NCBI GenBank assembly: GCA_002345025.1
Contig: DDUX01000028.1
Location: 7,997 to 23,384, forward strand
Source of the DNA: Candidatus Accumulibacter iunctus
GTDB lineage: Bacteria > Pseudomonadota > Gammaproteobacteria > Burkholderiales > Rhodocyclaceae
Reading direction: 5' to 3'
Length of the DNA: 15,388 nucleotides
The position numbers were made by a program, and so were the translations under genes. Under the pieces are notes generated by a model that saw only the letters and a list, made by a program, of their open reading frames with translations, ran no database searches and had not been told where the DNA came from. Positions within the stretch are counted from its first letter, which is position 1. Each line of letters opens with the position of its first letter. Shown one piece after another: positions 6,861-14,293 of the stretch.

Positions 6861-6891
6861 ATTAACCGCTGTCTGCAAGGTTACCGAGAAG

Positions 6892-7089
6892 ATGTCCCAG
6901 AACGACCAACCGAAGCCCATCGCGGTCACCGCTCACGACCTGCCGCTGCACTGTCCGACGAAGGAGGCTCCACTCTGGGCCCGGCACCCGCGCGTCTTCC
7001 TCGACATCACGCAGAGCGGCGAGGTCTCCTGCCCCTATTGCAGCGCCCACTACGTGCTGCAGGGCGGGCTGCCGAAAGGCCACCACTGA
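6892..7089 (+). CDS. Small zf-CHCC zinc-finger protein
   Basis: A 65-residue cytoplasmic protein of the zf-CHCC family, the fold also found at the C-terminus of mitochondrial complex I subunit NDUFS6. The four zinc ligands are visible as Cys21 (LHCPT), His32 (ARHPRVFLDI) and the pair Cys47/Cys50 in SCPYCSAHYVL. A short disordered, Lys/Gln-rich N-terminus precedes them. I start at ATG 6892, since the family's conserved part begins shortly after; an in-frame TTG at 6730 would make the N-terminus from hairpin sequence. Bacterial members usually lie near ilvE and waaF in betaproteobacteria, as here, but their biochemical role is not established. A 43-bp gap with a hairpin separates it from waaF. 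Confidence 0.9.
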   Translation: MSQNDQPKPIAVTAHDLPLHCPTKEAPLWARHPRVFLDITQSGEVSCPYCSAHYVLQGGLPKGHH

Positions 7090-7094
7090 GCCTC

Positions 7095-7116
7095 CGCTAC
7101 CCGAACACGGGTAGCG
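7095..7116. repeat. 9-bp stem-loop between zinc-finger gene and waaF
   Basis: CGCTACCCG (7095-7103) and CGGGTAGCG (7108-7116) form a perfect stem around an AACA loop. The hairpin starts 6 bp after the zinc-finger stop and ends 16 bp before the waaF ATG, so it may limit access to the weak waaF ribosome-binding site or mark an mRNA processing point. There is no T-run. Confidence 0.6.
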
Positions 7117-7132
7117 CACCGCACAGCCAGCG

Positions 7133-8149
7133 ATGAAAGTTCTCGTCGTCGCGCCTTCGTGGATTGGTGACTCGGTGCTGGCGCAGCCGCTGTTCATCCG
7201 GCTGCACGAGCGGATCCCGGGCCTGCAGCTCGACGCACTGGCGCCGCGCTGGGTGGCACCGGTCCTCGAACGGATGCCGGAGATCCACCGCATCATTGAC
7301 AGCCCCTTCGCGCATGGCGACCTGTCGCTGCGGACGCGCCACCGCATCGCCCGCGAACTCGCGCGCGGCGGCTACCAGCGCGCCTACGTGCTTCCGAACT
7401 CGCTCAAGTCGGCGCTGATCCCCTTCTTCGCCGACATTCCCGAGCGTATCGGCTTCATCGGCGAAACCCGCTATGGACTGATCAACCGCCGGCACACGCT
7501 GGACAAGAAGCGGCTGCCACAGATGGCGGAGCGCTTTGCCCAGCTCGCCGAGCCACCGGGAGCGCCGCTGCCACGACCGTTGCCGCGGCCCCGCCTGCGC
7601 GCCAGCCCGGCGCAGCGCATCGAAGCGCTGGCTGCGCTGGGCGTCAGCCTGCCGGCCAAACTCGCGGTCTTCTGTCCGGGCGCCGAGTACGGTCCGGCGA
7701 AGCGCTGGCCGGCCAGACATTTTGCTGCCCTGGCCGCCGCCCTGGCACAACACGGCCATGCCGTCTGGCTGCTGGGATCGGCCAAGGACAGGCCGGTCGG
7801 CGAAGAGATCCTCGACCATGCTCCCCCCGGCAGCCTGCCGCTCAATCTCTGTGGCGCCACGACTCTGGCGCAGGCGATCGACCTGATCAGCGCCGCGTCG
7901 CTGGTCGTCTGCAACGATTCGGGCCTGATGCACGTCGCTGCCGCCCTCGACCGCCACGTCGTCGCCGTCTATGGCTCGTCGTCGCCCGACTTCACACCGC
8001 CCCTCTCGGAGAAGGCGACCATCATCAGCCTCAATCTTGCCTGCAGTCCGTGCTTCGAACGGCAGTGTCCCCTTGACCACCTCAACTGCCTGCAGCAGCT
8101 CGAACCGCAGCGCGTGCTCGCAGCCTGCCTGCGCGGAGTCGCCACATGA
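7133..8149 (+). CDS. waaF: LPS heptosyltransferase II
   Basis: GT-B glycosyltransferase (family GT9) of the inner membrane's cytoplasmic face that adds the second L-glycero-D-manno-heptose to the LPS inner core, using ADP-heptose. It has 338 residues, normal length. Seen: the N-terminal strand and APSWIGDSVLAQPLF with the likely base Asp13, the sugar-nucleotide domain motifs CPGAEYGPAKRWP (181-193) and NDSGLMHVAAAL (261-272), and YGSSSPDFTPP (280-290). The Cys-rich tail ACSPCFERQCPLDHLNCL (303-320) is characteristic of WaaF as opposed to WaaC. A Pro-rich spacer (141-154) joins the two lobes. The start is ATG at 7133 with only a weak upstream Shine-Dalgarno. Its TGA overlaps the ATG of the next gene (ATGA). 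Confidence 0.95.
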   Translation: MKVLVVAPSWIGDSVLAQPLFIRLHERIPGLQLDALAPRWVAPVLERMPEIHRIIDSPFAHGDLSLRTRHRIARELARGGYQRAYVLPNSLKSALIPFFADIPERIGFIGETRYGLINRRHTLDKKRLPQMAERFAQLAEPPGAPLPRPLPRPRLRASPAQRIEALAALGVSLPAKLAVFCPGAEYGPAKRWPARHFAALAAALAQHGHAVWLLGSAKDRPVGEEILDHAPPGSLPLNLCGATTLAQAIDLISAASLVVCNDSGLMHVAAALDRHVVAVYGSSSPDFTPPLSEKATIISLNLACSPCFERQCPLDHLNCLQQLEPQRVLAACLRGVAT

Positions 8150-8595
8150 TCGTCATCTTTGCCACGCCCGAGGATGTCGAGGCAGCCTTCTATGAGGCCA
8201 TCGCCCGTGCCGACCTCAGCACCCTGATGAGCGTCTGGGCTGAAGACGAGGAAATCGTCTGCATTCACCCGACCGGCCAGCGCCTGGTCGGCGCCGACGC
8301 GATCCGCGACAGCTGGCGCAGCATCTTCGCCAACAACCCGCGCCTGTCGGTGCGGCTGAGCCGCGGCGTGCGCTGGAGCGGCATGCTGCTGTCGGTGCAC
8401 ACGGTCGTCGAGATGCTGTACATCGGCGATGACCGCAAGCCACACGGTCCGATGCTCGCGACCAACGTCTTCCAGCGCGGCGCCAGCGGCTGGCGGCTGC
8501 TGGCACACCACTCATCGACCGCGGCCGAGCGCGAAGCCGCCGATGGCGACGGCGACGGCAGCAGCGACCGCAAAACGCCACGGACGCTGCATTGA
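8146..8595 (+). CDS. NTF2-like / SnoaL-type small protein
   Basis: A 149-residue protein with the cone-shaped NTF2-like fold (SnoaL_3/DUF4440-type). The pattern is an N-terminal helix EDVEAAFYEAIARAD, then LMSVWAEDEEIVCIHPTGQRLVGADAIRDSW (with a His-Pro in the pocket-forming strand), followed by alternating beta strands to WRLLAHHSS (residues about 118-126). A low-complexity acidic/Ser tail follows (about 130-149). Such proteins are enzymes or ligand binders of many kinds, and no specific substrate can be inferred. The ATG overlaps the waaF stop by 4 bp and its own TGA overlaps the TTG start of the hydrolase gene, so it is embedded in a coupled cluster. Confidence 0.85.
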   Translation: MIVIFATPEDVEAAFYEAIARADLSTLMSVWAEDEEIVCIHPTGQRLVGADAIRDSWRSIFANNPRLSVRLSRGVRWSGMLLSVHTVVEMLYIGDDRKPHGPMLATNVFQRGASGWRLLAHHSSTAAEREAADGDGDGSSDRKTPRTLH

Positions 8596-9563
8596 TCCCT
8601 TATCGCGCCCCCGGCTGGCTGCCCGGCGGCCACCTGCAGACCGTCTATCCACTACTCATCCGACCCGACCCACTGCCTTGCCACCGGCAGCGCTGGGAAA
8701 CGCCCGACGGTGACTTCATCGACCTCGACTGGGTCACCGCCGCCGACGCCTCGGCGCAGCCGGATTGCCGGCCGCTGCTGGTGATCTTCCACGGTCTCGA
8801 AGGCAGTTCGAACAGCCACTACGCGCTGACGCTGCTGCGTGCCGCGGCAGCGGTCGGCTGGGCGGCGGTGGCGGTCAACTTCCGAGGCTGCTCCGGCGAG
8901 AGCAATCGCCTGCCGCGCGCCTACCATTCCGGTGACAGCGAGGAAATCGACTGGATCCTGCGCCGCCTGCAGACCGCCTCGCCGGCGCGCCGGCACTACG
9001 CCGTCGGCGTCTCGCTCGGCGGCAATGCGCTGCTCAAGTGGCTCGGCGAAAGCGGCACGTCGGCGATGGACTGCCTGCACGCGGCGGTTGCCGTCAGCGC
9101 CCCGGTTGACCTCGCCGCCTGTGGTCATCATCTGGCGCACGGCTTCAACCGCGTCTACACCCGCCACTTCCTGCATAGCCTGAAGCGCAGCGCGGCCGGC
9201 AAGCTGCGCCGCTACCCGGGTCTCTTCGACGAACGGCGGATGCGCGCCGCCCGCAACCTCTACGAGTTCGACGATGTCGTCACGGCGCCACTGCACGGTT
9301 TCAGCGGCGCCGACGACTACTGGCGCCGGGCGTCGAGCAAGCCGTGGCTGGGCGCGATCCGGCTGCCGACGCTGCTGCTGAACGCCGTCAACGACCCCTT
9401 CCTGCCGGCGCAGGCACTGCCGGCCGCCAGCCAGGTCGGCAGCAGTGTCCGCATCGACTTCCCGCGCCACGGTGGCCACGTCGGCTTCGTCACCGGCAGT
9501 CCGCCGGGGCAGCTCGTGTGGTTGCCGCAACGAATCCTCCACTACTTCCAGCACGAGGTTTGA
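8592..9563 (+). CDS. yheT: Alpha/beta hydrolase, YheT family
   Basis: A 323-residue hydrolase of the YheT/EMB8 group of carboxylesterase-like proteins, probably cytoplasmic; the physiological substrate is unknown. Seen: WLPGGHLQTVYP (9-20), the oxyanion motif FHGLEGSSNSHY (66-77), NFRGCSGE (96-103), the nucleophile elbow GVSLGG with Ser141, Asp268 in NAVNDPFLP, and His296 in HGGHVGF, giving a complete Ser-Asp-His triad. The only good start is TTG at 8592, overlapping the TGA of the NTF2-like gene; the family's N-terminus (YRAPGWLPGGH) begins directly after, which supports it. The next gene begins one base after its stop. Confidence 0.92.
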   Translation: MIPYRAPGWLPGGHLQTVYPLLIRPDPLPCHRQRWETPDGDFIDLDWVTAADASAQPDCRPLLVIFHGLEGSSNSHYALTLLRAAAAVGWAAVAVNFRGCSGESNRLPRAYHSGDSEEIDWILRRLQTASPARRHYAVGVSLGGNALLKWLGESGTSAMDCLHAAVAVSAPVDLAACGHHLAHGFNRVYTRHFLHSLKRSAAGKLRRYPGLFDERRMRAARNLYEFDDVVTAPLHGFSGADDYWRRASSKPWLGAIRLPTLLLNAVNDPFLPAQALPAASQVGSSVRIDFPRHGGHVGFVTGSPPGQLVWLPQRILHYFQHEV

Positions 9564-9564
9564 G

Positions 9565-10944
9565 ATGAACGCTCCCCTGCCGCAAGAGATCTTCAAGGCC
9601 TACGACATCCGCGGCATCGTCGGCAAGACCCTGACGCCGGCGATCGTCCGCCGCATCGGGCATGGCCTCGGTTCGCTGGCAGCCGAGCGCGGCCAGCGCG
9701 CCATCGCGGTCGGCCGCGACGGACGCCTGTCGGGCCCGGAACTGGCGGAGGCCCTGATGGCCGGCATCCGCATGGCCGGCATCGACACCATCGACGTCGG
9801 CCGCGTGCCGACGCCGGTGGTGTACTTCGCGGCGCACGAACTCGGCTGCCAGAGCTGCGTCGCCGTCACCGGCAGCCACAACCCGCCCGACTATAACGGA
9901 CTGAAGATGGTCATCGGTGGCGAGACGCTGGCCGGTGAGACGATCCAGGGAATACGGCTGCGCGTCGACGCCGACCGGCTGCAGCACGGCTCGGGCCAGG
10001 CGAGTACCGCCGACGTGCAGCCGGCGTATCTGGCGCGGATCGTCAGCGACGTCCGCCTGGCACGGCCGATGAAGATCGCCATCGACTGCGGCAACGGCGT
10101 CGCCGGCGGCATCGCGCCGCAGCTCTTCCGGGCGCTCGGCTGCGAACTCATCGAACTCTTCTGCGAAGTCGATGGCAGCTTTCCCAACCACCATCCGGAT
10201 CCGTCGAAGCCCGAGAACCTGCAGGATCTGATCCGCGCGCTGCGCAGCAGCGGCGCCGAACTCGGACTCGCCTTCGACGGTGACGGCGACCGTCTCGGTG
10301 TCGTCACCCGGGATGGCGAGATCATCTACCCGGATCGCCAGCTGATGCTCTTTGCCGCCGACGTCCTGCGCCGCTGCCCCGGGCAGCCGATCATCTACGA
10401 TGTCAAGTGCACCCGGCTGCTGGCGCCCTGGATCCGCCAGCACGGTGGCGAGCCCCTGATGTGGAAGACCGGTCATGCGCTGGTCAAGGCGAAGCTGAAG
10501 GAAACCGGATCACCGCTGGCGGGCGAAATGAGTGGCCACGTCTTCTTCAAGGAACGCTGGTTCGGCTTCGACGACGGTCTCTACGCCGGCGCGCGACTGC
10601 TCGAGATCGTCTCGCAGGCGGCCGACGCCAGCAGCGTGCTGCAGGCGCTGCCCGACAGCAGCTCGACGCCCGAACTCAACATCGCCATGCGCGAGGGCGA
10701 GCCCTTCGCGCTGATCGAGCAACTGCAACGGCAGGCGCGCTTCGCAGGCGCACGCGAGATCATCGGCATCGACGGTCTGCGCGTCGAGTACGCCGACGGA
10801 TTCGGCCTCGCCCGCCCGTCGAACACCACGCCGGTCGTCGTCCTGCGCTTCGAGGCCGACTCGGCCACCGCGCTGGCACGCATCCAGGCGGATTTTCGCC
10901 GCGTGTTCAACGAGGCCCGGCCCGGCCTGCAGCTGCCGTTCTGA
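9565..10944 (+). CDS. algC: Phosphomannomutase / phosphoglucomutase, AlgC type
   Basis: A cytoplasmic alpha-D-phosphohexomutase of 459 residues. It interconverts the 1- and 6-phosphates of mannose or glucose, feeding GDP-mannose, UDP-glucose and LPS/exopolysaccharide synthesis. Seen: FKAYDIRGIVG (10-20), the phosphoserine loop TGSHNPPDYNG with Ser104, the Mg-binding DGDGDR (238-243), the sugar-binding loop GEMSGHVFF (320-328) and the phosphate-binding RPSNTTP (417-423). The length and these motifs fit the bifunctional AlgC/ManB type of Pseudomonas. The start is ATG at 9565, with GAGG at 9555-9558; a longer frame open upstream from 9445 runs inside yheT and is discarded. The single-base gap to yheT suggests one transcript. 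Whether PMM or PGM activity dominates cannot be told from sequence. Confidence 0.94.
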   Translation: MNAPLPQEIFKAYDIRGIVGKTLTPAIVRRIGHGLGSLAAERGQRAIAVGRDGRLSGPELAEALMAGIRMAGIDTIDVGRVPTPVVYFAAHELGCQSCVAVTGSHNPPDYNGLKMVIGGETLAGETIQGIRLRVDADRLQHGSGQASTADVQPAYLARIVSDVRLARPMKIAIDCGNGVAGGIAPQLFRALGCELIELFCEVDGSFPNHHPDPSKPENLQDLIRALRSSGAELGLAFDGDGDRLGVVTRDGEIIYPDRQLMLFAADVLRRCPGQPIIYDVKCTRLLAPWIRQHGGEPLMWKTGHALVKAKLKETGSPLAGEMSGHVFFKERWFGFDDGLYAGARLLEIVSQAADASSVLQALPDSSSTPELNIAMREGEPFALIEQLQRQARFAGAREIIGIDGLRVEYADGFGLARPSNTTPVVVLRFEADSATALARIQADFRRVFNEARPGLQLPF

Positions 10945-10989
10945 ACCGCCGACCGACAGCCGGGATGTCGCCAGGAACGAGCCACCGTC

Positions 10990-12243
10990 ATGACTGAGCA
11001 ATCACTGAAGAATGCCTTCCTCTTCCGCCAGCCGATCGTCAACCGGCAGCAGGAACTCGCCGGCTACCAGTTGTTGCTGCGCAGTGCCGAGCCTGGCAGC
11101 GACGAGTGCGACCAGACCCTGAGCACTGCTGCGCTCTGCGCTGCATACTCCGAACTGGGAATGCAGAGCGCCCTCGGCAACAGCTGCGCCTACATCGGCA
11201 TCACCGCAGGCTTTCTGCAGCAGGAATCGCTCGAACTGCTGCCGGCGGCGGGCGTGGTCCTCGAACTGCTGCTCGATCGCCCACCCGACAAGGCGACCCT
11301 GATCCGCTGCCGCTGCCTGCGCGACCGCGGCTATCTGCTGGCGCTGAGTGATTACCGCGGCATCGACGATCGCAGCCGCCCGCTGCTGCCGATGGTCGAC
11401 GTCATCAAGATCGACGCCAGCAAGGCGGACCATGGCGCACTGGCCAACCTTGCCGGCTCGTTGCGCAACCTGCCGATCCGGCTGCTGGCGCAAGGCGTCG
11501 ACAGCCGCGAGCTGATGGAGCGTTGCCGCAGCCTCGGCTTCGTGCTGTTTCAGGGTCGTTACTTCGCGCAGGCAGAGATCGTCAGCGGCCGCCGCCTGTC
11601 GGCCTCGCAGGCGGCGCTGATCCGCCTGATCAACCTCGTCGGGCGCGACGTCGACGTGGCGCTGATCGAGGATGCCTTCAAGCACGAACCGGCACTGACG
11701 CTCAACCTGTTGCGGGTCGTCAACTCGGTCGGGCACCGCGGCAACCGCCTGTCGCAACCGGTGACCTCGCTGCGCCATGCGATCAACCTCTTCGGGCGGC
11801 GCCACCTGCAGCGCTGGCTGTCGCTGCTGCTGCTCGCACCGGTCAGCGGCAGGGGCGACCCGGCGCACTCACCGCTGCTGCAGGTGGCAGCCCTGCGCGG
11901 ACGCATGATGGAGCTGCTGATCGCCGTCGGTCCGCCGGGCGAACACGCCAGGCTGGCCGACCTGGCTTTCATGACCGGCATCCTGTCGATGATGCCGGCA
12001 GCGCTCGGGCTGCCGATCGACGAGATCCTCGGGCAGATCGCCGTCGAGGACGAGGTGCGCGCCGCGCTCTGCCAGCACGCGGGGCTTCTGGGAAGCATCC
12101 TCGCCCTGCTCGAGCGTTTTGACGGCGACGACGCCAGCGGCTGCGACGAGCTGCTCGGACAATTGCCCGGACACCTCGATCGCCAGACGCTCAACACCTG
12201 CCTCAGCGTCGCGCTGCGCTGGCTGAACGGCAACGGCGGCTAG
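10990..12243 (+). CDS. Degenerate-EAL plus HDOD signalling protein
   Basis: A 417-residue cytoplasmic protein with the YuxH/CdgJ architecture: an EAL-like domain (about 10-200) followed by an HDOD domain (about 200-400). The EAL half keeps the fold marks (RQPIVNRQ at 13-20, VIKID with Lys140, LFQGRYF with Gln188) but is catalytically broken. The EAL tripeptide is QLL (27-29) and the usual AEGVE is AQGVD (167-171). The HDOD half shows NLLRVVNS (239-246), LRHAINLFGRRHLQRW (261-276) and an internal FMTGILSMMP segment. Proteins of this type act as c-di-GMP-independent regulators, for example of motility. The start ATG lies at 10990, 45 bp after algC. It ends the plus-strand run, convergent with the lytic transglycosylase gene 65 bp on. 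Confidence 0.88.
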   Translation: MTEQSLKNAFLFRQPIVNRQQELAGYQLLLRSAEPGSDECDQTLSTAALCAAYSELGMQSALGNSCAYIGITAGFLQQESLELLPAAGVVLELLLDRPPDKATLIRCRCLRDRGYLLALSDYRGIDDRSRPLLPMVDVIKIDASKADHGALANLAGSLRNLPIRLLAQGVDSRELMERCRSLGFVLFQGRYFAQAEIVSGRRLSASQAALIRLINLVGRDVDVALIEDAFKHEPALTLNLLRVVNSVGHRGNRLSQPVTSLRHAINLFGRRHLQRWLSLLLLAPVSGRGDPAHSPLLQVAALRGRMMELLIAVGPPGEHARLADLAFMTGILSMMPAALGLPIDEILGQIAVEDEVRAALCQHAGLLGSILALLERFDGDDASGCDELLGQLPGHLDRQTLNTCLSVALRWLNGNGG

Positions 12244-12308
12244 GCGCGCCTCAGCCACGCCCGGGCAGCGGCGGCAAAGGCAGACGCCGGCCTGGTCACC
12301 GGGACGCC

Positions 12309-13811
12309 TCAGCGCAGCGAACCCGCGCCGCTGAAGCACTTGCCCACTTCGAGCTCCTTGCCCTCCCTCACCGCCAGGTACTTCTGCAGGAAGGAGCTGT
12401 CGATCTCGCGCAGGTCGGCGCGCTGCCTGGGCTGCCGGTAGCGGTTGAGGTGCCCGGGCCCGCCGTTGTAGACCGCGTAGGTGGCACGGGCGAGATCATC
12501 GGCATCAGCAGTCGCCGCTGCCTCGCTCCGTGCCAACGCGTAGTCGCGCAGATAGTGATGCAGGATCTCCGCACCGGCGCGGCCGTTGTAGCCGACATCA
12601 CCGTGCAACCCGGCGACGTCATAGAAGCCGCGCCAGACACGTGGATACACCTGCATCAGGCCGACGGCGCCGATCCCCGACTGGATCGGCTGCACCTTTC
12701 CCTTGCGGCGAACGAACTGCCGCCAGCAGCTCTCCTGCCAGGCGGTGGCGAGTACCAGGTCGCGGTATAGGTCGTTGAACCGTGCTTCGATTGGCCGCCC
12801 GATGCTCTCGCGTTGCTGCAGCGTGGCATCGGCGGTTCGCTGCAGCAGCGTCCGCATCGCCGGCAGATAGGCCGGCAGATCGCTGCGCGTCGGCAGCCAG
12901 TCGTTCAGGCGCTGTGCCAGCGCCGCCGTCTCCGGGTCGATCAGCAGCGGCGCTGGCAGCGGTGCTGCGAAAGCGCTGGCGATGAACCAGCTCCCGCCTG
13001 CGGGCGTCGCCGCCGGCAGGCTCGAGCGGAGCAGCCGGCTTGGCTGCGCGGCGGGCAGCGGCGGGCCGAATCCGAAGAGCAGCCGCAGATCCGGGTCGAG
13101 CGCGAGGTCGTAGGCCAAGGGATCGCCGGCGCCCGCCGGCAGCACCAGGCGGGCGAGCTCGCGCAGCACCTGCGGTGTCACCTGCACGCCAATCGCCTCG
13201 CTGAGCGCCTGTGCCGCGCGCAGCGCATCACCGGCCTCGACCAGCGCGCGCAACGACTTCGCCGCCTGGCTGTCGAGTTCCTTCGCCAACTGCCGCAGCT
13301 CCGGCGCCAGGCGATCCCAGCTCAGCAGGAAAAGCTCGCGCAGCGGCTCCGGAAGCGGCGCCTCGCTTGCCAGCAGGGCAACGCCATCGTAACGGCCGCT
13401 GAGCAGGACGAGGAGGAACTGCTGCCTGCGGGCGGCATCCTCCGACTCGCCAGCAGCGTGCTTGACAATCCGCGTCAGGAACGCATCCCACAGCTCGGCA
13501 GCCTCGACCTTCGACACCGTCGCCCGCGGACGCCGGGGATCGGCTGCGGGCTTTCCACTCTGGCGCAGGAGTTCGCCGACGACCTCCCACGGATTGGGAC
13601 CGGAATCGCGAGCCAGCGCCGCCGGCGTCGCCAGGCTGGCGAGGAAGAGCGGCAACACGAAGCCGAATACCCTTGCCGTCCAGCGCCTCGCTCGGCGCCA
13701 ACCGCTGCCGGCGACCGTGCCCAGGGCGGCGGCGGCAACACGAGCGGCAGCCGACCCGGCGGCAGCGGCAATGCGCTCATCCCATGCGGCGTCGGCGCCT
13801 GCGGCAGTCAT
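12309..13811 (-). CDS. Lytic transglycosylase with SLT domain and large N-terminal region
   Basis: A 500-residue periplasmic peptidoglycan-cleaving enzyme that makes 1,6-anhydro-muropeptides. The catalytic SLT fold fills the C-terminal part: ATAWQES with the general acid Glu360, GAVGLMQVYP (381-390), GYNGRAGAEILHHYL (407-421) and AVYNGGPGHL (446-455). The N-terminal half (about 70-330) is helical and Leu/Ala/Arg-rich with no domain I recognise. A signal sequence RRWTARVFGFVLPLFLASL...ALA (about 42-67) sits some 40 residues in. So either the annotated ATG at 13811 gives an unusually long n-region or the true start is a later GTG; I keep the ATG because it overlaps the TGA of the Nudix gene (ATGA). 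It is the last gene of the ltaE - Nudix - transglycosylase cluster. Confidence 0.85.
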   Translation of the reverse strand: MTAAGADAAWDERIAAAAGSAAARVAAAALGTVAGSGWRRARRWTARVFGFVLPLFLASLATPAALARDSGPNPWEVVGELLRQSGKPAADPRRPRATVSKVEAAELWDAFLTRIVKHAAGESEDAARRQQFLLVLLSGRYDGVALLASEAPLPEPLRELFLLSWDRLAPELRQLAKELDSQAAKSLRALVEAGDALRAAQALSEAIGVQVTPQVLRELARLVLPAGAGDPLAYDLALDPDLRLLFGFGPPLPAAQPSRLLRSSLPAATPAGGSWFIASAFAAPLPAPLLIDPETAALAQRLNDWLPTRSDLPAYLPAMRTLLQRTADATLQQRESIGRPIEARFNDLYRDLVLATAWQESCWRQFVRRKGKVQPIQSGIGAVGLMQVYPRVWRGFYDVAGLHGDVGYNGRAGAEILHHYLRDYALARSEAAATADADDLARATYAVYNGGPGHLNRYRQPRQRADLREIDSSFLQKYLAVREGKELEVGKCFSGAGSLR

Positions 13812-14293
13812 CGACCCTGCCGTTCGAGCCAGTCCCTGACCGCCAGCCCGGTCCCGAAATCCCAGGGTTTGAGCTTCTCCGGAGCGATCAGCCGAAACTC
13901 GGCGAGTTCCTCGTTGAGCCGGATCTCGCCGTGCGCGGGAAGATGGTAGGCGATGACCACCTCGTGCCTGCGGGCGAAGGGATAGACGCCGATCAGCGTC
14001 GCCCTGCCGGCAGTGAGCCCGAGTTCCTCGCGCACTTCGCGCGCGACGCCAGCGGCCGGATCCTCACCACGTTCGAGGAAGCCGGTGATCAGGCCGAAGG
14101 CGCCGGGCGCCCAGGCGTGGTTGCGGGCGAGCAGGATGCGGCCCTCATACTCGACCAGCGCCGCCAACACCGGCGCCGGATTGTCCCAGTGGACGAAACC
14201 GCAGCCCGCCGCGCAGACGAGCCGCTCGCGGCCGCCTTCCTCGCCGGCGACGAGGAAGGCAGCGCAATGCGGGCAGAAACGCCAGTCGTTCAT
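13808..14293 (-). CDS. Zinc-ribbon Nudix hydrolase
   Basis: A 161-residue cytoplasmic Nudix pyrophosphohydrolase. The N-terminus carries a zinc ribbon, CPHC (Cys7, Cys10) and CAAGC (Cys27, Cys31), as in NudC-like proteins. The Nudix box is fully canonical, GFLERGEDPAAGVAREVREELGL (71-93). It lacks the large N-terminal domain and the SQPWPFP signature of true NudC, so it is best called a NUDIX protein with an N-terminal zinc ribbon; NAD-type, ADP-ribose or nucleoside-diphosphate substrates are all possible. The start ATG at 14293 overlaps the ltaE stop by 4 bp and its TGA overlaps the transglycosylase ATG, so it is tightly coupled on both sides. Confidence 0.9.
   Translation of the reverse strand: MNDWRFCPHCAAFLVAGEEGGRERLVCAAGCGFVHWDNPAPVLAALVEYEGRILLARNHAWAPGAFGLITGFLERGEDPAAGVAREVREELGLTAGRATLIGVYPFARRHEVVIAYHLPAHGEIRLNEELAEFRLIAPEKLKPWDFGTGLAVRDWLERQGR

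Noticed and set aside
6730..6891. N-terminal extension of the zinc-finger protein from an in-frame TTG
   Set aside because: It would translate the hairpin element; the family's conserved part begins after the ATG at 6892.
8652..9596. Minus-strand frame opposite yheT
   Set aside because: No motif; the plus strand shows a complete alpha/beta hydrolase triad.
9490..10476. Minus-strand frame opposite algC
   Set aside because: Shadow of the phosphohexomutase gene, with no motif of its own.
10987..10994. Third GTCATGAC palindrome as another repeat copy
   Set aside because: It simply spans the start codon of the EAL-HDOD gene and lacks the flanking ACTTTC arm; an 8-bp chance match.
12813..13949. 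Plus-strand frame opposite the lytic transglycosylase
   Set aside because: Arg/Gln-rich translation; the opposite strand has the SLT motifs.
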